In this document: positions 33,015 to 41,487 of the stretch, in pieces | Layout: each line of letters begins with the position of its first letter | Numbering within the stretch: position 1 is the stretch's first letter | Assembly (NCBI RefSeq): GCF_036924595.1 | Contig: NZ_JAZHRV010000001.1 | Span: forward strand, 434,001-498,000 | Length of the DNA: 64,000 nucleotides | Source: Bradyrhizobium algeriense | GTDB lineage: Bacteria; Pseudomonadota; Alphaproteobacteria; Rhizobiales; Xanthobacteraceae | Direction of reading: 5' to 3' | Made by a program: the position numbers and the translations under genes | The notes under the pieces: generated by a model | What the model was told of the DNA's origin: nothing | The model's database searches: none | What the model saw: the letters and a program-made list of their open reading frames with translations, nothing else

Positions 33015-34559
33015 TCAGGCGTCCTCGAACAGCGTCTCGACGGTACGCAACGCGCCGTCGAGCTCAGTGCCATCGGCGTCCTTCAGCGCGACCTTGGTCA
33101 GCCGCTGCACCCATTCGGCGGCATCGGGCCGGCCGGCCAGGCGCTCGGACGCCAGCATGACCTTGTCGAATTTCGATTCACCGCGGGAGTGGGTGTCCGA
33201 GTAGCCGCCGACGAGGCGGCGGGCCTCGCACACGGCGGTCGCGAGCGCTGTATCACTCGCGGCGAACTTCCGGACGCGTTGCGCCCATTGATCGAGATGG
33301 CGCATCTCTCGCGAATGCCGCAGCATGCGCCGACGGAATCGCCGCAAGCCTGCCACGCAGTACAGCATCAGGAACGCCGGAGGTGAGGTCGCGCGCAATT
33401 TTCGTCCACGATCAACGAGCCGGGCGAGCCCTTTGCTACGCTCGACCTTTTCGCCGAGCCGCGGCGGCAGCAACCCCGCCATTTCCTCGATCCGCGGATG
33501 GAAGAACTCGGTGATCCCGAGGATCTGGTCATCGCCGGCCCGCGCCTCGCGGCGCACCCGGTCGAATCGTCCCGCGCGCGTCTTGAGATCCGCCACGCGG
33601 ATCACGTCGTCATAGGCCATCGCAATGGCGAGATATTTGGCAAAGGCCTGCAGCAGCCCGATCGCGTCGCGCGGCATCGCTTCCAGCCGGTCGAGATATT
33701 CGCGGCCATAAGCGACGTCCTGATAATCGACGACGCGTTGCAGGCCGGCCGCGACGATGCCGTGCAGCTCTGCCGGCATCGCTTGCGCCCGCGCGACCAG
33801 CGCGTCATAGCCAGCGTGGCCGATCGGTTCAAGGCGCGGAAAGCGTTTGGCGAGCGGCGGTTTTGCCGTCGGTTTGATCTTGGGATCCTGCTTGAGCGTG
33901 GCAACCGCCCGCTCGCGGCCGGCGGTGAAGGCGCGCAGGCTGGCATCGACGCCGACACCGGCTGAGCGGATCGTGGCCTCAAAATCCTCGGTCGTAAAGG
34001 GCAGGGCGCCGGAGCCCGCGAGCGCACCGAACAATACCGAGGAAACCACGCTGCCGGTGGCATCGGCGATCTCGGACATGTCGAACGCGATGAAGCGGTT
34101 GGCGGCGACATTGGCCGCCTCATAGACCTGCGACGCGTCGGCGGTGCCGTCGCCGGGCGCGGTCTTCTCGCTCACGGCCAGCGAGCGGTGCGAGGAGCCG
34201 ATCAAAAGCGTGCGGTCGGGCGAGACCAGCCCGCGCAGGATGGCGCGGCCGGCCTCCATCAATTCGGCGCCGATCACGATGTCGACCTTGCCCGGCGCCG
34301 GCATCATCGACAGCACGGGGTAACGATCCGGCTTGCCGGCGTCGGGCGCGATCATCTCGATGTAATAGATGGTGGCGCCGGTGCGCTGGGCGACGCCGGG
34401 CACCGAGGTCGATTGCGCGAACCAGCCGCGCCGCTCGGCCAGCGCCACGATCCAGTCGACCAGCACGCCGCCGCCCTGGCCGCCCATCGCGAGCACCGCG
34501 ACGGTGATGGGGCGAGCCTGACTGAGCGCGATGGAGGAGGGGGCGACCGAGACGTTCAT
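33015..34559 (-). CDS. Indolepyruvate-type 2-oxoacid ferredoxin oxidoreductase, beta-like subunit
   Basis: A 514-residue protein, ATG 34559 overlapping the upstream stop (ATGA). The N-terminal half is the gamma-like OR domain: ITVAVLAMGGQGGGVLVDWI, SVPGVAQRTGATIYYIE, DIVIGAELMEAGRAILRG. The C-terminal half (about 270-514) is a helical extension typical of the long aerobic type. With the alpha subunit it oxidatively decarboxylates an aryl 2-oxoacid to an acyl-CoA. Isatinate (2-aminophenylglyoxylate) is a possible substrate in this locus; that is inference. Confidence 0.85.
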   Translation of the reverse strand: MNVSVAPSSIALSQARPITVAVLAMGGQGGGVLVDWIVALAERRGWFAQSTSVPGVAQRTGATIYYIEMIAPDAGKPDRYPVLSMMPAPGKVDIVIGAELMEAGRAILRGLVSPDRTLLIGSSHRSLAVSEKTAPGDGTADASQVYEAANVAANRFIAFDMSEIADATGSVVSSVLFGALAGSGALPFTTEDFEATIRSAGVGVDASLRAFTAGRERAVATLKQDPKIKPTAKPPLAKRFPRLEPIGHAGYDALVARAQAMPAELHGIVAAGLQRVVDYQDVAYGREYLDRLEAMPRDAIGLLQAFAKYLAIAMAYDDVIRVADLKTRAGRFDRVRREARAGDDQILGITEFFHPRIEEMAGLLPPRLGEKVERSKGLARLVDRGRKLRATSPPAFLMLYCVAGLRRFRRRMLRHSREMRHLDQWAQRVRKFAASDTALATAVCEARRLVGGYSDTHSRGESKFDKVMLASERLAGRPDAAEWVQRLTKVALKDADGTELDGALRTVETLFEDA

Positions 34560-36718
34560 GCCGCCTCCTGCTCGAACGTGACCCGCCGTCCCGCCCGCCA
34601 GCGCTGCAACGCGCCGATCATCCGTTGCCAGATGCGGTCGAGCCGCGCTTCGAAGGCGGTCGGATTGGAAACGACGTCGGCACGATAGAAGGAGGGACAC
34701 AGGACAGCAGCGTCCGCGACCTCGCCGCAATGGCCGCAGCCGACGCAACTATTGTCGACGGCGGCGACCGGATTGTCCTTCAGGGGATCGCTGGTAGGCT
34801 TCACCGACAGCGACGGGCAGCCGGACAGGCGGATGCAGGCGTGGTCGCCGGAGCAGGTGTCTTCGTCGACGCCGAAGCGCTCGCGCACGATGCGCTCGCC
34901 GCGCTTGGCGGCGGCCGCCACCAGCGGCTTCACGCGCCGCTGCTTGTTCAGCATGCATTCCGACGAGGCGACGATGATCTTCGGTCCCTTATCCTCCGTC
35001 GTCAGCGCCTCGCGCAGGGTGTCGCGCATGCGCGTGACGTCATAGGTGCGGTCGATCTGGCGCACCCACTTGGCGCCGACGCCCTTCACCGCTTCGACGA
35101 TCGGATGCTTGGTCGAGCGCGAACGGTTGTCGGCGCGCGAGGAGGGGATGTCCTGGCCGCCGGTCGCGGCCGAATAGTAATTGTCGACCACGACGATCAC
35201 GCCGTCGTGCTGGTTGAAGACGGCGTTGCCGACGCCGCTGGTCAGGCCGTTATGCCAGAAGCCGCCGTCGCCCATCATCGAGATCGAGCGCTTGCTCGCC
35301 GGAACGTTGAAAGCCGAGGCCGATGCAGGACCGAGTCCGTATCCCATGGTGGTGGCGCCGATATTGAACGGCGGCAGGATCGAGAACAAATGGCAGCCGA
35401 TATCGGCGGCGATATGGTGCGGGCCGAGCTCCTTTTCCACGAGTTTCATCGCGGAAAAGATCGGCCGCTCCGGACAGCCGGTGCAGAAGCCCGGTGGTCG
35501 CGGCGGCACCACGTCGGCCAGCGCGCGGATCTTGTCGTCGACCTCGACGCGGTCGATGTTCGGCGCACGCGCGGAATCCGGCAGCGCATCCGCCCGCCAG
35601 CGGCGGATGAAGGCGCCGATCGCTGCGCCCATGACTTGCGCGGTGTATTCGCCGGCCATCGGGAACAGATCCTTGCCGTGCAGCTTGGCCGGAATGTCGG
35701 CGTTGCGCAGGATCTTGTGCAGCGCCTGCTCGATGAACTCGGGCTGGCCTTCCTCGACCATCAGCACCGCCTTCTTAGCCCGGCAGAAGTCGATCACCTC
35801 GCGGTCGACAATCGGGTAGGTCACGTTCATCACATAGAGCGGCACCCGCGTCTCGCCCCAGATATCGGCAAGGCCGGCCTCGCGCAGCGCGGTGATGACG
35901 CCGTTATACATGCCGCCCTGCATGATGATGCCGATATCGTCGATATCGCCGTCAAACGTCTCGTTCATGCCGCGGGCGTGGATGAATTCGACCGCCGCAG
36001 GCCAGCGCTGCTCGATCTTCTCCTTTTCGTGCAGGAACGAGGCGGGCGGCAGCACGATACGGTTGGTGTCGCGCGACGGCGCATCGAGCGCGCGGGAAAG
36101 CGGAAAGGCAGGGCGGACGTTGTCGCGGGTGGCGAAGCGGCCATGGACATGGCAGGCACGTATCCGCACCTCCAGCATGACGGGCGTATTCGACGCCTCG
36201 GATAGTTCGAAGGAATCGTGCACGGCCTTGACGATCGACGCCACGTTGGGCCGCGGATCGACCAGCCAGAGTTGCGACTTCATCGCAAAGGCGTGCGAAC
36301 GCTCCTGCATGATGGAGGAGCCTTCGCCGTAATCCTCGCCGATGATGATGAGCGCGCCGCCGGTTACGCCGCCCGAGGACAGGTTGGCGAGCGCGTCGGA
36401 AGCGACGTTGATGCCGACCGGTGCCTTGAACGTGACTGCGCCGCGGATCGGATACATCACGGAGGCGGCAAGGGTGGCCGCCGCCGTCGCCTCGCTGGCG
36501 CTGGATTCGAAATGCACGCCGAGGTCGGAAAGGATATCCTGCGCGTCCGACAGCACGTCCATTAGATGCGAGATCGGCGCGCCCTGGTAGCCGGCGACAT
36601 AGCTGACGCCGCATTCGAGCAATGCCTTGGTGATCGCGAGGATGCCTTCGCCGCGAAATTCCTGGCCGGCGCCCAGCTTCAGGTCCTCCACCTCGCGCGC
36701 GAAAGAGCGTTCTGCCAT
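34556..36718 (-). CDS. Indolepyruvate-type 2-oxoacid ferredoxin oxidoreductase, alpha subunit
   Basis: A 720-residue protein. Pyrimidine-binding domain at the N-terminus (CGVSYVAGYQGAPISHLMDVL; SSASEATAAATLAAS). The TPP-binding domain in the second half has FCTGCPERPIF and MMGDGGFWHNGLTSGVGNAVFNQHD. The C-terminus carries a ferredoxin-like cluster segment with spaced cysteines (SCVGCGHCGEVADAAVLCPSF). The family needs TPP, CoA and ferredoxin. First gene of the reverse operon reaching to the MarR gene at 28921; a good promoter lies at 36764-36793. Confidence 0.88.
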   Translation of the reverse strand: MAERSFAREVEDLKLGAGQEFRGEGILAITKALLECGVSYVAGYQGAPISHLMDVLSDAQDILSDLGVHFESSASEATAAATLAASVMYPIRGAVTFKAPVGINVASDALANLSSGGVTGGALIIIGEDYGEGSSIMQERSHAFAMKSQLWLVDPRPNVASIVKAVHDSFELSEASNTPVMLEVRIRACHVHGRFATRDNVRPAFPLSRALDAPSRDTNRIVLPPASFLHEKEKIEQRWPAAVEFIHARGMNETFDGDIDDIGIIMQGGMYNGVITALREAGLADIWGETRVPLYVMNVTYPIVDREVIDFCRAKKAVLMVEEGQPEFIEQALHKILRNADIPAKLHGKDLFPMAGEYTAQVMGAAIGAFIRRWRADALPDSARAPNIDRVEVDDKIRALADVVPPRPPGFCTGCPERPIFSAMKLVEKELGPHHIAADIGCHLFSILPPFNIGATTMGYGLGPASASAFNVPASKRSISMMGDGGFWHNGLTSGVGNAVFNQHDGVIVVVDNYYSAATGGQDIPSSRADNRSRSTKHPIVEAVKGVGAKWVRQIDRTYDVTRMRDTLREALTTEDKGPKIIVASSECMLNKQRRVKPLVAAAAKRGERIVRERFGVDEDTCSGDHACIRLSGCPSLSVKPTSDPLKDNPVAAVDNSCVGCGHCGEVADAAVLCPSFYRADVVSNPTAFEARLDRIWQRMIGALQRWRAGRRVTFEQEAA

Positions 36719-36763
36719 GCTCGCCTCCTCGGCCTTGCGGGGAACTCCGGACGACCGAATATA

Positions 36764-36793
36764 ATTTTAGACATCAAACAAAAATGATGTCAA
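36764..36793 (-). promoter_or_regulatory. Promoter with embedded inverted repeat for the reverse dioxygenase operon
   Basis: On the minus strand: -35 TTGACA (36793-36788), 18-bp spacer, -10 TAAAAT (36769-36764). The spacer is flanked by GACATCA and TGATGTC (36770-36776 and 36785-36791), a perfect 7-bp inverted repeat exactly between the two boxes. A repressor there would block polymerase. The MarR encoded at the end of this operon is the natural candidate. The divergent operon starts at 36997 and could share it. Confidence 0.7.
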
Positions 36794-36996
36794 TCAAACT
36801 TGCGGGTTTGGCCACGGCAAAACATCCTTCGCGCATCTATCTGCAGTTTTGCAGCCTATTTCGCAGGCTTTGTGCACAGCCGGCCGGCTCTGGCGCCAGA
36901 TCGGCTCGCTTGACAGGATATTTTAGCCATGAAACATTATTGGCACGCGTCGCGCTTGGTGGCGTACGCTAAAAGCGGCCTTTGCGGGAGACTGAC

Positions 36997-38169
36997 ATGA
37001 CCCCGGTTTCGCAGTTGCGCGGGCCGTCTCGCGAACATCTCGCGTGGCCGTTCTTCGATTCCCGTCACGGCGAATATGCGGCAGTGCTCGATGCATTTGC
37101 AGCCGGTCTTGGCGATACGCACGGCGGCGACGTCGACGGGACTTGCCGTTCGCTGGTTCGTAGCCTTGGCGCTGCAGGATTGCTGGAGGCGTCGGTCGCG
37201 GACGATCGGCCCGATGCGGTGATCGATTCCCGGCTGATCTGTCTGGCCCGCGAGACGCTGGCCTGGCACAGCGGGCTCGCCGATTTCGCCTTTGCGATGC
37301 AGGGACTTGGCACCGGGGCGGTGGCAATTGCCGGCTCGCCCGAATTGCGCGCAATGGTGCTGCCGAAGGCGCGGCGCGGCGACTGGGTCGCGGCCTTTGC
37401 CCTGTCGGAGAAGGAAGCCGGTTCCGACGTTGCCGCCATGGCCTGCAGCGCGCGGCGCGAGGGCGACCACTATATCCTGGATGGCGAGAAGACCTGGATT
37501 TCCAACGGCGGCATCGCCGATGTCTATACGCTGTTTGCGCGAACCGGCGAGGCGCCGGGCGCGCGGGGCATTTCGGCTTTTGTGGTGCTGCCGGATGATC
37601 CCGGGTTCTCGATTGCCGACCGCATCGACGTGATGGCGCCGCACCCGCTGGCGACGCTGCGTTTCGATTCGTGCCGGATTCCGGCGGCGCGGCTGTTGGG
37701 CTCGCCGGGCGAAGGTTTCAAGATCGCGATGCGTACCCTCGATATCTTCCGCGCGTCGGTCGCAGCCGCAGCACTTGGCTTTGCCCGCCGCGCGCTCGAT
37801 GAGGCGACAGCGCATGCGCGGAGCCGGCGGATGTTCGGCGGCGTGCTGGGCGACCAGCAATTGACGCAGGCAGCGCTCGGCGACATGGCGGCGGGTGTCG
37901 ACGCCAGTGCGCTTCTCACCTATCGGGCGGCCTGGCGGCGCGACGTGCAGAAAGCTTCCACGACGCGCGAAGCGGCGATAGCGAAGATGGTCGCGACCGA
38001 AACCGCGCAAGAAGTGATCGACCGCGCCGTGCAGATGTTCGGCGGCCGCGGCGTGCGCTCCGGCGAGATGGTCGAGCAGCTCTATCGCGAGATACGCGCG
38101 TTGCGCATCTATGAAGGCGCGACCGAAGTCCAGAAACTCATTATCGGACGCGACGTCCTGAAAGCCTAG
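36997..38169 (+). CDS. Acyl-CoA dehydrogenase
   Basis: A 390-residue protein, ATG 36997 with GGGAG upstream. ACAD motifs: AFALSEKEAGSDVAAMA for FAD binding, WISNGGIADVYTLFARTG, and near the C-terminus QMFGGRGVRSGEMVEQLYREIRALRIYEGATEVQK. It forms an enoyl-CoA (or dehydrogenates a benzylic/heterocyclic acyl-CoA) with electrons to ETF. First gene of the forward operon 36997-43553. Confidence 0.92.
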   Translation: MTPVSQLRGPSREHLAWPFFDSRHGEYAAVLDAFAAGLGDTHGGDVDGTCRSLVRSLGAAGLLEASVADDRPDAVIDSRLICLARETLAWHSGLADFAFAMQGLGTGAVAIAGSPELRAMVLPKARRGDWVAAFALSEKEAGSDVAAMACSARREGDHYILDGEKTWISNGGIADVYTLFARTGEAPGARGISAFVVLPDDPGFSIADRIDVMAPHPLATLRFDSCRIPAARLLGSPGEGFKIAMRTLDIFRASVAAAALGFARRALDEATAHARSRRMFGGVLGDQQLTQAALGDMAAGVDASALLTYRAAWRRDVQKASTTREAAIAKMVATETAQEVIDRAVQMFGGRGVRSGEMVEQLYREIRALRIYEGATEVQKLIIGRDVLKA

Positions 38170-38209
38170 CTGCGGGCGTCCAGTCGCGTCCTGCTACGGG
38201 AGTTAAGAA

Positions 38210-38614
38210 ATGTTCGAGTTCTTGCAGCCGCCCGGTTGGGCCAAGCCGAGCGGTTATGCGAACGGCATCGCCGCCCGCGGCAAGATGATCTTCGTCGCAG
38301 GCCAGATCGGCTGGAACGAACAATGCAAGTTCGAGTCCGACGATCTGGTGGCTCAGATCGGCCAGACCCTGAAGAACGTCGATGCGGTGGTGCGTGCCGG
38401 CGGCGCGGGGCCCGAGCATATCGTGTCGATGACCTGGTTCCTGCTCGATCGTAAGGAATATTCGGCGCGCCTGAAGGAAATCGGCATGGTCTATCGTGAC
38501 GTGATAGGCCGGAACTTTCCGGCCATGACGGCGCTGCAGGTATCGGGGCTGATCGAGGATCGCGCCAAGGTCGAAATCCAGGCGATCGCGATGATACCTG
38601 ATCAGATGGACTGA
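38210..38614 (+). CDS. RidA-like (Rid family) protein lacking the catalytic Arg
   Basis: A 134-residue YjgF/Rid protein: GKMIFVAGQIGWNEQ, QIGQTLKNVDAVVRAGGAGPEHIVSMTWFL, then NFPAMTALQVSGLIEDRAKVEIQAIA. In archetypal RidA the FPAR motif supplies the Arg that hydrolyses imines; here it is FPAM. It is therefore not an ordinary imine deaminase, and may bind or act on another pathway intermediate. It lies between the acyl-CoA dehydrogenase and the cupin dioxygenase. Confidence 0.88.
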   Translation: MFEFLQPPGWAKPSGYANGIAARGKMIFVAGQIGWNEQCKFESDDLVAQIGQTLKNVDAVVRAGGAGPEHIVSMTWFLLDRKEYSARLKEIGMVYRDVIGRNFPAMTALQVSGLIEDRAKVEIQAIAMIPDQMD

Positions 38615-38654
38615 TAACGCGACGCCGGACAAGGCGCCAATACAGGAGGGCGAC

Positions 38655-39782
38655 ATGGCAACGAAAGCTCGTGAAAACCACCGGGAAGACGTGGCCGGAC
38701 GGGCCAATGTCGAGGATACGCCTGAATTGCTCGCCTACTATGACCAGCTCGAAAAGCTGGAAGCGGGCGCGCTCTGGACGGTCGCGAACAAGATCGAGCC
38801 CTGGCAGCCCAAATCGTCTTCCGTTCCGGTCTTGTGGCGCTACGAGGACCTCCGCGCGCACGTGTTGCGCTCCGTCGAACTGGTGTCGCCCGAAAAGGCC
38901 GGGCGGCGCGTCATCTACCTGAACAATCCCGGCCGGCGTGAGCACGCCGCCGCGGTCGGCTGGCTCTATTCCGGCCTGCAGGTCATGCATCCGGGCGAGG
39001 TCGCGTCCGCCCACGCCCATTCGGCGTCCGCCCTTCGCTTCATCATGGAAGGCGAGGGCGCCTATACCATCGTCGACGGCCACAAGATGACGCTCGGCGC
39101 CAACGACTTCGTGCTGACGCCGAACGGCACCTGGCATGAACACGGCGTCTCCAGCGACGGCACGCCCTGCATCTGGCAGGACGGTCTCGACATCCCGCTG
39201 GTCAATACGCTCGAAGCCAACTTTTACGTGGTCCATCCCGATCTGCAGCAGAGCGTCGGCTATCCCGTCAACGACATGACGCATACCTGGGGCAATCCCG
39301 GCCTGCGTCCGGCGGGGGCCGAATGGTCCAAGGGATATTCGCCGCTGTTGAAATATGAGTGGGGTCCGACCTACGAGGCGCTGCAGCGCTACGGCAAGGC
39401 CACCGACGGTTCGCCGTATGACGGCGTGCTCATGAACTATGTGAACCCGGTGACCGGCGGTCCGGTGATGCAGACGATCGGCGCGTCGATGCAGATGCTG
39501 CGGCCGGGCGAGAGCACGCGCGCGCATCGTCACACCGGCAGCTTCATCTATCAGGTCGCCAAGGGACGCGGTCACTCGATCATCGACGGCAAGCGCTTCG
39601 ACTGGAAGGAGCGCGACATCTTCTGTGTTCCGTCATGGGCCTGGCATGAACATGTGAATGCCTCCGCCAGCGAGGACGCCTGCCTCTTCACCTTCAACGA
39701 CCTGCCGGTCATGCACGCGCTCGGGCTCTACCGCGAGGAAGCCTTTGGCGACAATGGCGGCCGGCAGCCCCTCGTATCCTAG
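38655..39782 (+). CDS. Gentisate 1,2-dioxygenase-like double cupin
   Basis: A 375-residue bicupin. First cupin: HAHSASALRFIMEGEGAYTI and a later His in TWHEHG give the iron ligands. The second has RAHRHTGSFIYQVAKGRGHSI and WHEHV. The overall pattern follows gentisate and 1-hydroxy-2-naphthoate/salicylate ring-cleaving dioxygenases. With the FAH hydrolase next, it points to gentisate-type ring cleavage, possibly of 5-hydroxyanthranilate or another amino- or hydroxybenzoate. The stop codon lies inside an inverted repeat. Confidence 0.85.
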   Translation: MATKARENHREDVAGRANVEDTPELLAYYDQLEKLEAGALWTVANKIEPWQPKSSSVPVLWRYEDLRAHVLRSVELVSPEKAGRRVIYLNNPGRREHAAAVGWLYSGLQVMHPGEVASAHAHSASALRFIMEGEGAYTIVDGHKMTLGANDFVLTPNGTWHEHGVSSDGTPCIWQDGLDIPLVNTLEANFYVVHPDLQQSVGYPVNDMTHTWGNPGLRPAGAEWSKGYSPLLKYEWGPTYEALQRYGKATDGSPYDGVLMNYVNPVTGGPVMQTIGASMQMLRPGESTRAHRHTGSFIYQVAKGRGHSIIDGKRFDWKERDIFCVPSWAWHEHVNASASEDACLFTFNDLPVMHALGLYREEAFGDNGGRQPLVS

Positions 39783-39880
39783 AGCTTCGGTTCTGATTGA
39801 AACAGAACCGAAGCTCTAGATTCTTGTTTTGACGCGTTTTCTTCACGCGAACCGGTATCCACTTCGCTTGAAAACGCTAC
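39780..39880. repeat. Dispersed rhizobial repeat with 16-bp perfect hairpin
   Basis: The perfect arms TAGAGCTTCGGTTCTG (39780-39795) and CAGAACCGAAGCTCTA (39803-39818) flank a 7-nt loop. The first arm includes the dioxygenase stop codon TAG. A second part with GCGTTTTC / GAAAACGC ends (about 39833-39880) follows, as in the rhizobial element family. It may act as a transcript-end hairpin or attenuator inside the operon. Confidence 0.75.
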
Positions 39881-39895
39881 AGGAGGAGAGAAACA

Positions 39896-40807
39896 GTGCG
39901 CCTCGTTACCTATCGCAGCACAGTTGAGGCTGCCGCCCGTCTTGGCGCCGTCGTCGGCGATCTGGTCGTCGACGTTGAGAAGGTTGGCCAGCATGCCGGG
40001 GCTTCCCTTCCGTCATCGATGCTCGACTTTATCGATCTTGGGCCGCCCGCGCTGGCAGCGCTCAAGAAGATATTGAACGAGGGCAAGGACAACTGGCCGG
40101 TAGGCGCCGCTTTGCCGCTGGCGAATGTCAGGCTGCTGGCGCCGATCCCGCGTCCCCGCAAGAACATTTTTGGTATTGGTCTCAATTATGTCGAGCACGT
40201 CGCGGAGTCGTCCCGCGCGCTCGACACGGCAAAGGATCTGCCCAAGCAGCCCATCATCTTCTCGAAGCCGCCGACCAGCGTGATCGGGCCTGACGAGGCC
40301 ATCCATCACAACAAGGCGATCACGCAGCAACTCGACTGGGAAGTCGAGCTTGCTGTCGTGATGGGACGGACCGCACGGCGGGTGTCGGAGGCGGAAGCGC
40401 TCGGCTTCGTGTTCGGCTACAGCGTGATGATCGACGTCAGCGCCCGCGACAATCGCCGCGCCGGCCAATGGATCTACTCCAAGGGACAGGATACCTACGC
40501 GCCGTTCGGGCCGTGCATCGTTACCGCAGACGAAATCACCGATCCGCACGCGCTCGATCTCTGGCTGACGGTGAACGGCGTCGAGAAGCAGCGCTCCAAC
40601 ACGCGCCACATGCTGTTCAAGGTGCCGCTTCTGATTGCGGATATTTCCGCGGCGATCACGCTGGAGCCGGGAGACATCATCGCAACGGGCACGCCCGAGG
40701 GCGTCGGCGCCGGGCGCTCTCCGCAGGAATGGCTGTGGCCGGGCGACGTGGTGGAAGCGGAAGTGACGGGCATTGGCCGGCTGCGCCATCCAGTGGTGGC
40801 GATCTGA
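39896..40807 (+). CDS. Fumarylacetoacetate-hydrolase-family protein
   Basis: A 303-residue protein with a GTG start and AGGAGGAGAG upstream. FAH-fold motifs: IFGIGLNYVEHV, PPTSVIGPDEAIHHNKAITQQLDWEVELAVVMGR (metal-binding Glu/Asp), FGYSVMIDVSARDNRRAGQW, GDIIATGTPEGVG. It hydrolyses C-C bonds of acylpyruvates, such as the maleyl- or fumarylpyruvate left by gentisate-type ring cleavage. It fits directly after the cupin dioxygenase. Confidence 0.92.
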   Translation: MRLVTYRSTVEAAARLGAVVGDLVVDVEKVGQHAGASLPSSMLDFIDLGPPALAALKKILNEGKDNWPVGAALPLANVRLLAPIPRPRKNIFGIGLNYVEHVAESSRALDTAKDLPKQPIIFSKPPTSVIGPDEAIHHNKAITQQLDWEVELAVVMGRTARRVSEAEALGFVFGYSVMIDVSARDNRRAGQWIYSKGQDTYAPFGPCIVTADEITDPHALDLWLTVNGVEKQRSNTRHMLFKVPLLIADISAAITLEPGDIIATGTPEGVGAGRSPQEWLWPGDVVEAEVTGIGRLRHPVVAI

Positions 40808-40816
40808 GAGGCCGGC

Positions 40817-41464
40817 ATGATCTTCGACATGGAGACGCTGGAAGCGCAGAACCGCTACAAGATCCTGACGGCCACGGTGACGCCGCGGCCGATCGCCTGG
40901 ATCACCACGCTCTCCGCGAGCGGCGTGATCAATGCCGCGCCGTTCAGCTTCTTCAACGTGATGGGGCATGAGCCGCCGACCGTCGCGATCGGGCTTCTGG
41001 CCGGCTCGGAACGCTTCAAGGACACCGCGGCCAATATTCTCGATACCGGGGAATTCGTCGTGAACCTCGTTGGCGAAGCCAACGCCGAGGCCATGAACAT
41101 CACCTGCATCGATGCACCGCCCGAGATCGACGAACTAACGCTGGCTGGGTTGACGCCGGCTGCCTCGCAGTCGGTGCGTCCACCGTGTATCGCGGAATCG
41201 CCGGTGTCGTTCGAATGCCGGGTGCTCACGTCGCTGGTGACGGGGCCGCGGCAGACCGCCGTCATCGGCCGCGTGGTCCGCGCCCATGTCGATGACACTG
41301 TCATTTTGGACAAGGAGCGCTGTCACATCGATACCCAGGCGCTGCGCCTGATCGCCCGCATGCACGGCAGCGGCTGGTATGCGCGCTCCACCGACCTGTT
41401 CCAGATCGATCGTCCGAACTGGGCGGCCTGGCAGGAAAAGAACGTTAGGGCGAAACCTGCGTAG
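40817..41464 (+). CDS. Flavin reductase-like domain protein
   Basis: A 215-residue protein of the flavin-reductase/FMN-binding split-barrel family: TATVTPRPIAWITTLSASGVINAAPFSFFNVMGHEPPTVAIGL, then a GEFVVNLV stretch. It could supply reduced FMN to a monooxygenase or act as an oxidoreductase itself. No partner flavin monooxygenase is encoded nearby, so its role in the pathway is open. 9 nt after the FAH gene. Confidence 0.85.
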   Translation: MIFDMETLEAQNRYKILTATVTPRPIAWITTLSASGVINAAPFSFFNVMGHEPPTVAIGLLAGSERFKDTAANILDTGEFVVNLVGEANAEAMNITCIDAPPEIDELTLAGLTPAASQSVRPPCIAESPVSFECRVLTSLVTGPRQTAVIGRVVRAHVDDTVILDKERCHIDTQALRLIARMHGSGWYARSTDLFQIDRPNWAAWQEKNVRAKPA

Positions 41465-41487
41465 CGGGATCTGAAGCGGAGGACACC

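Noticed and set aside
34625..36205. 526-codon open frame on the plus strand
   Set aside because: Antisense to the oxidoreductase alpha gene; His/Asp/Arg-rich translation without domain motifs, typical of high-GC shadow frames.
38166..39575. 469-codon open frame on the minus strand
   Set aside because: Opposes the RidA-like and gentisate-dioxygenase-like genes, which have clear family motifs and ribosome sites.
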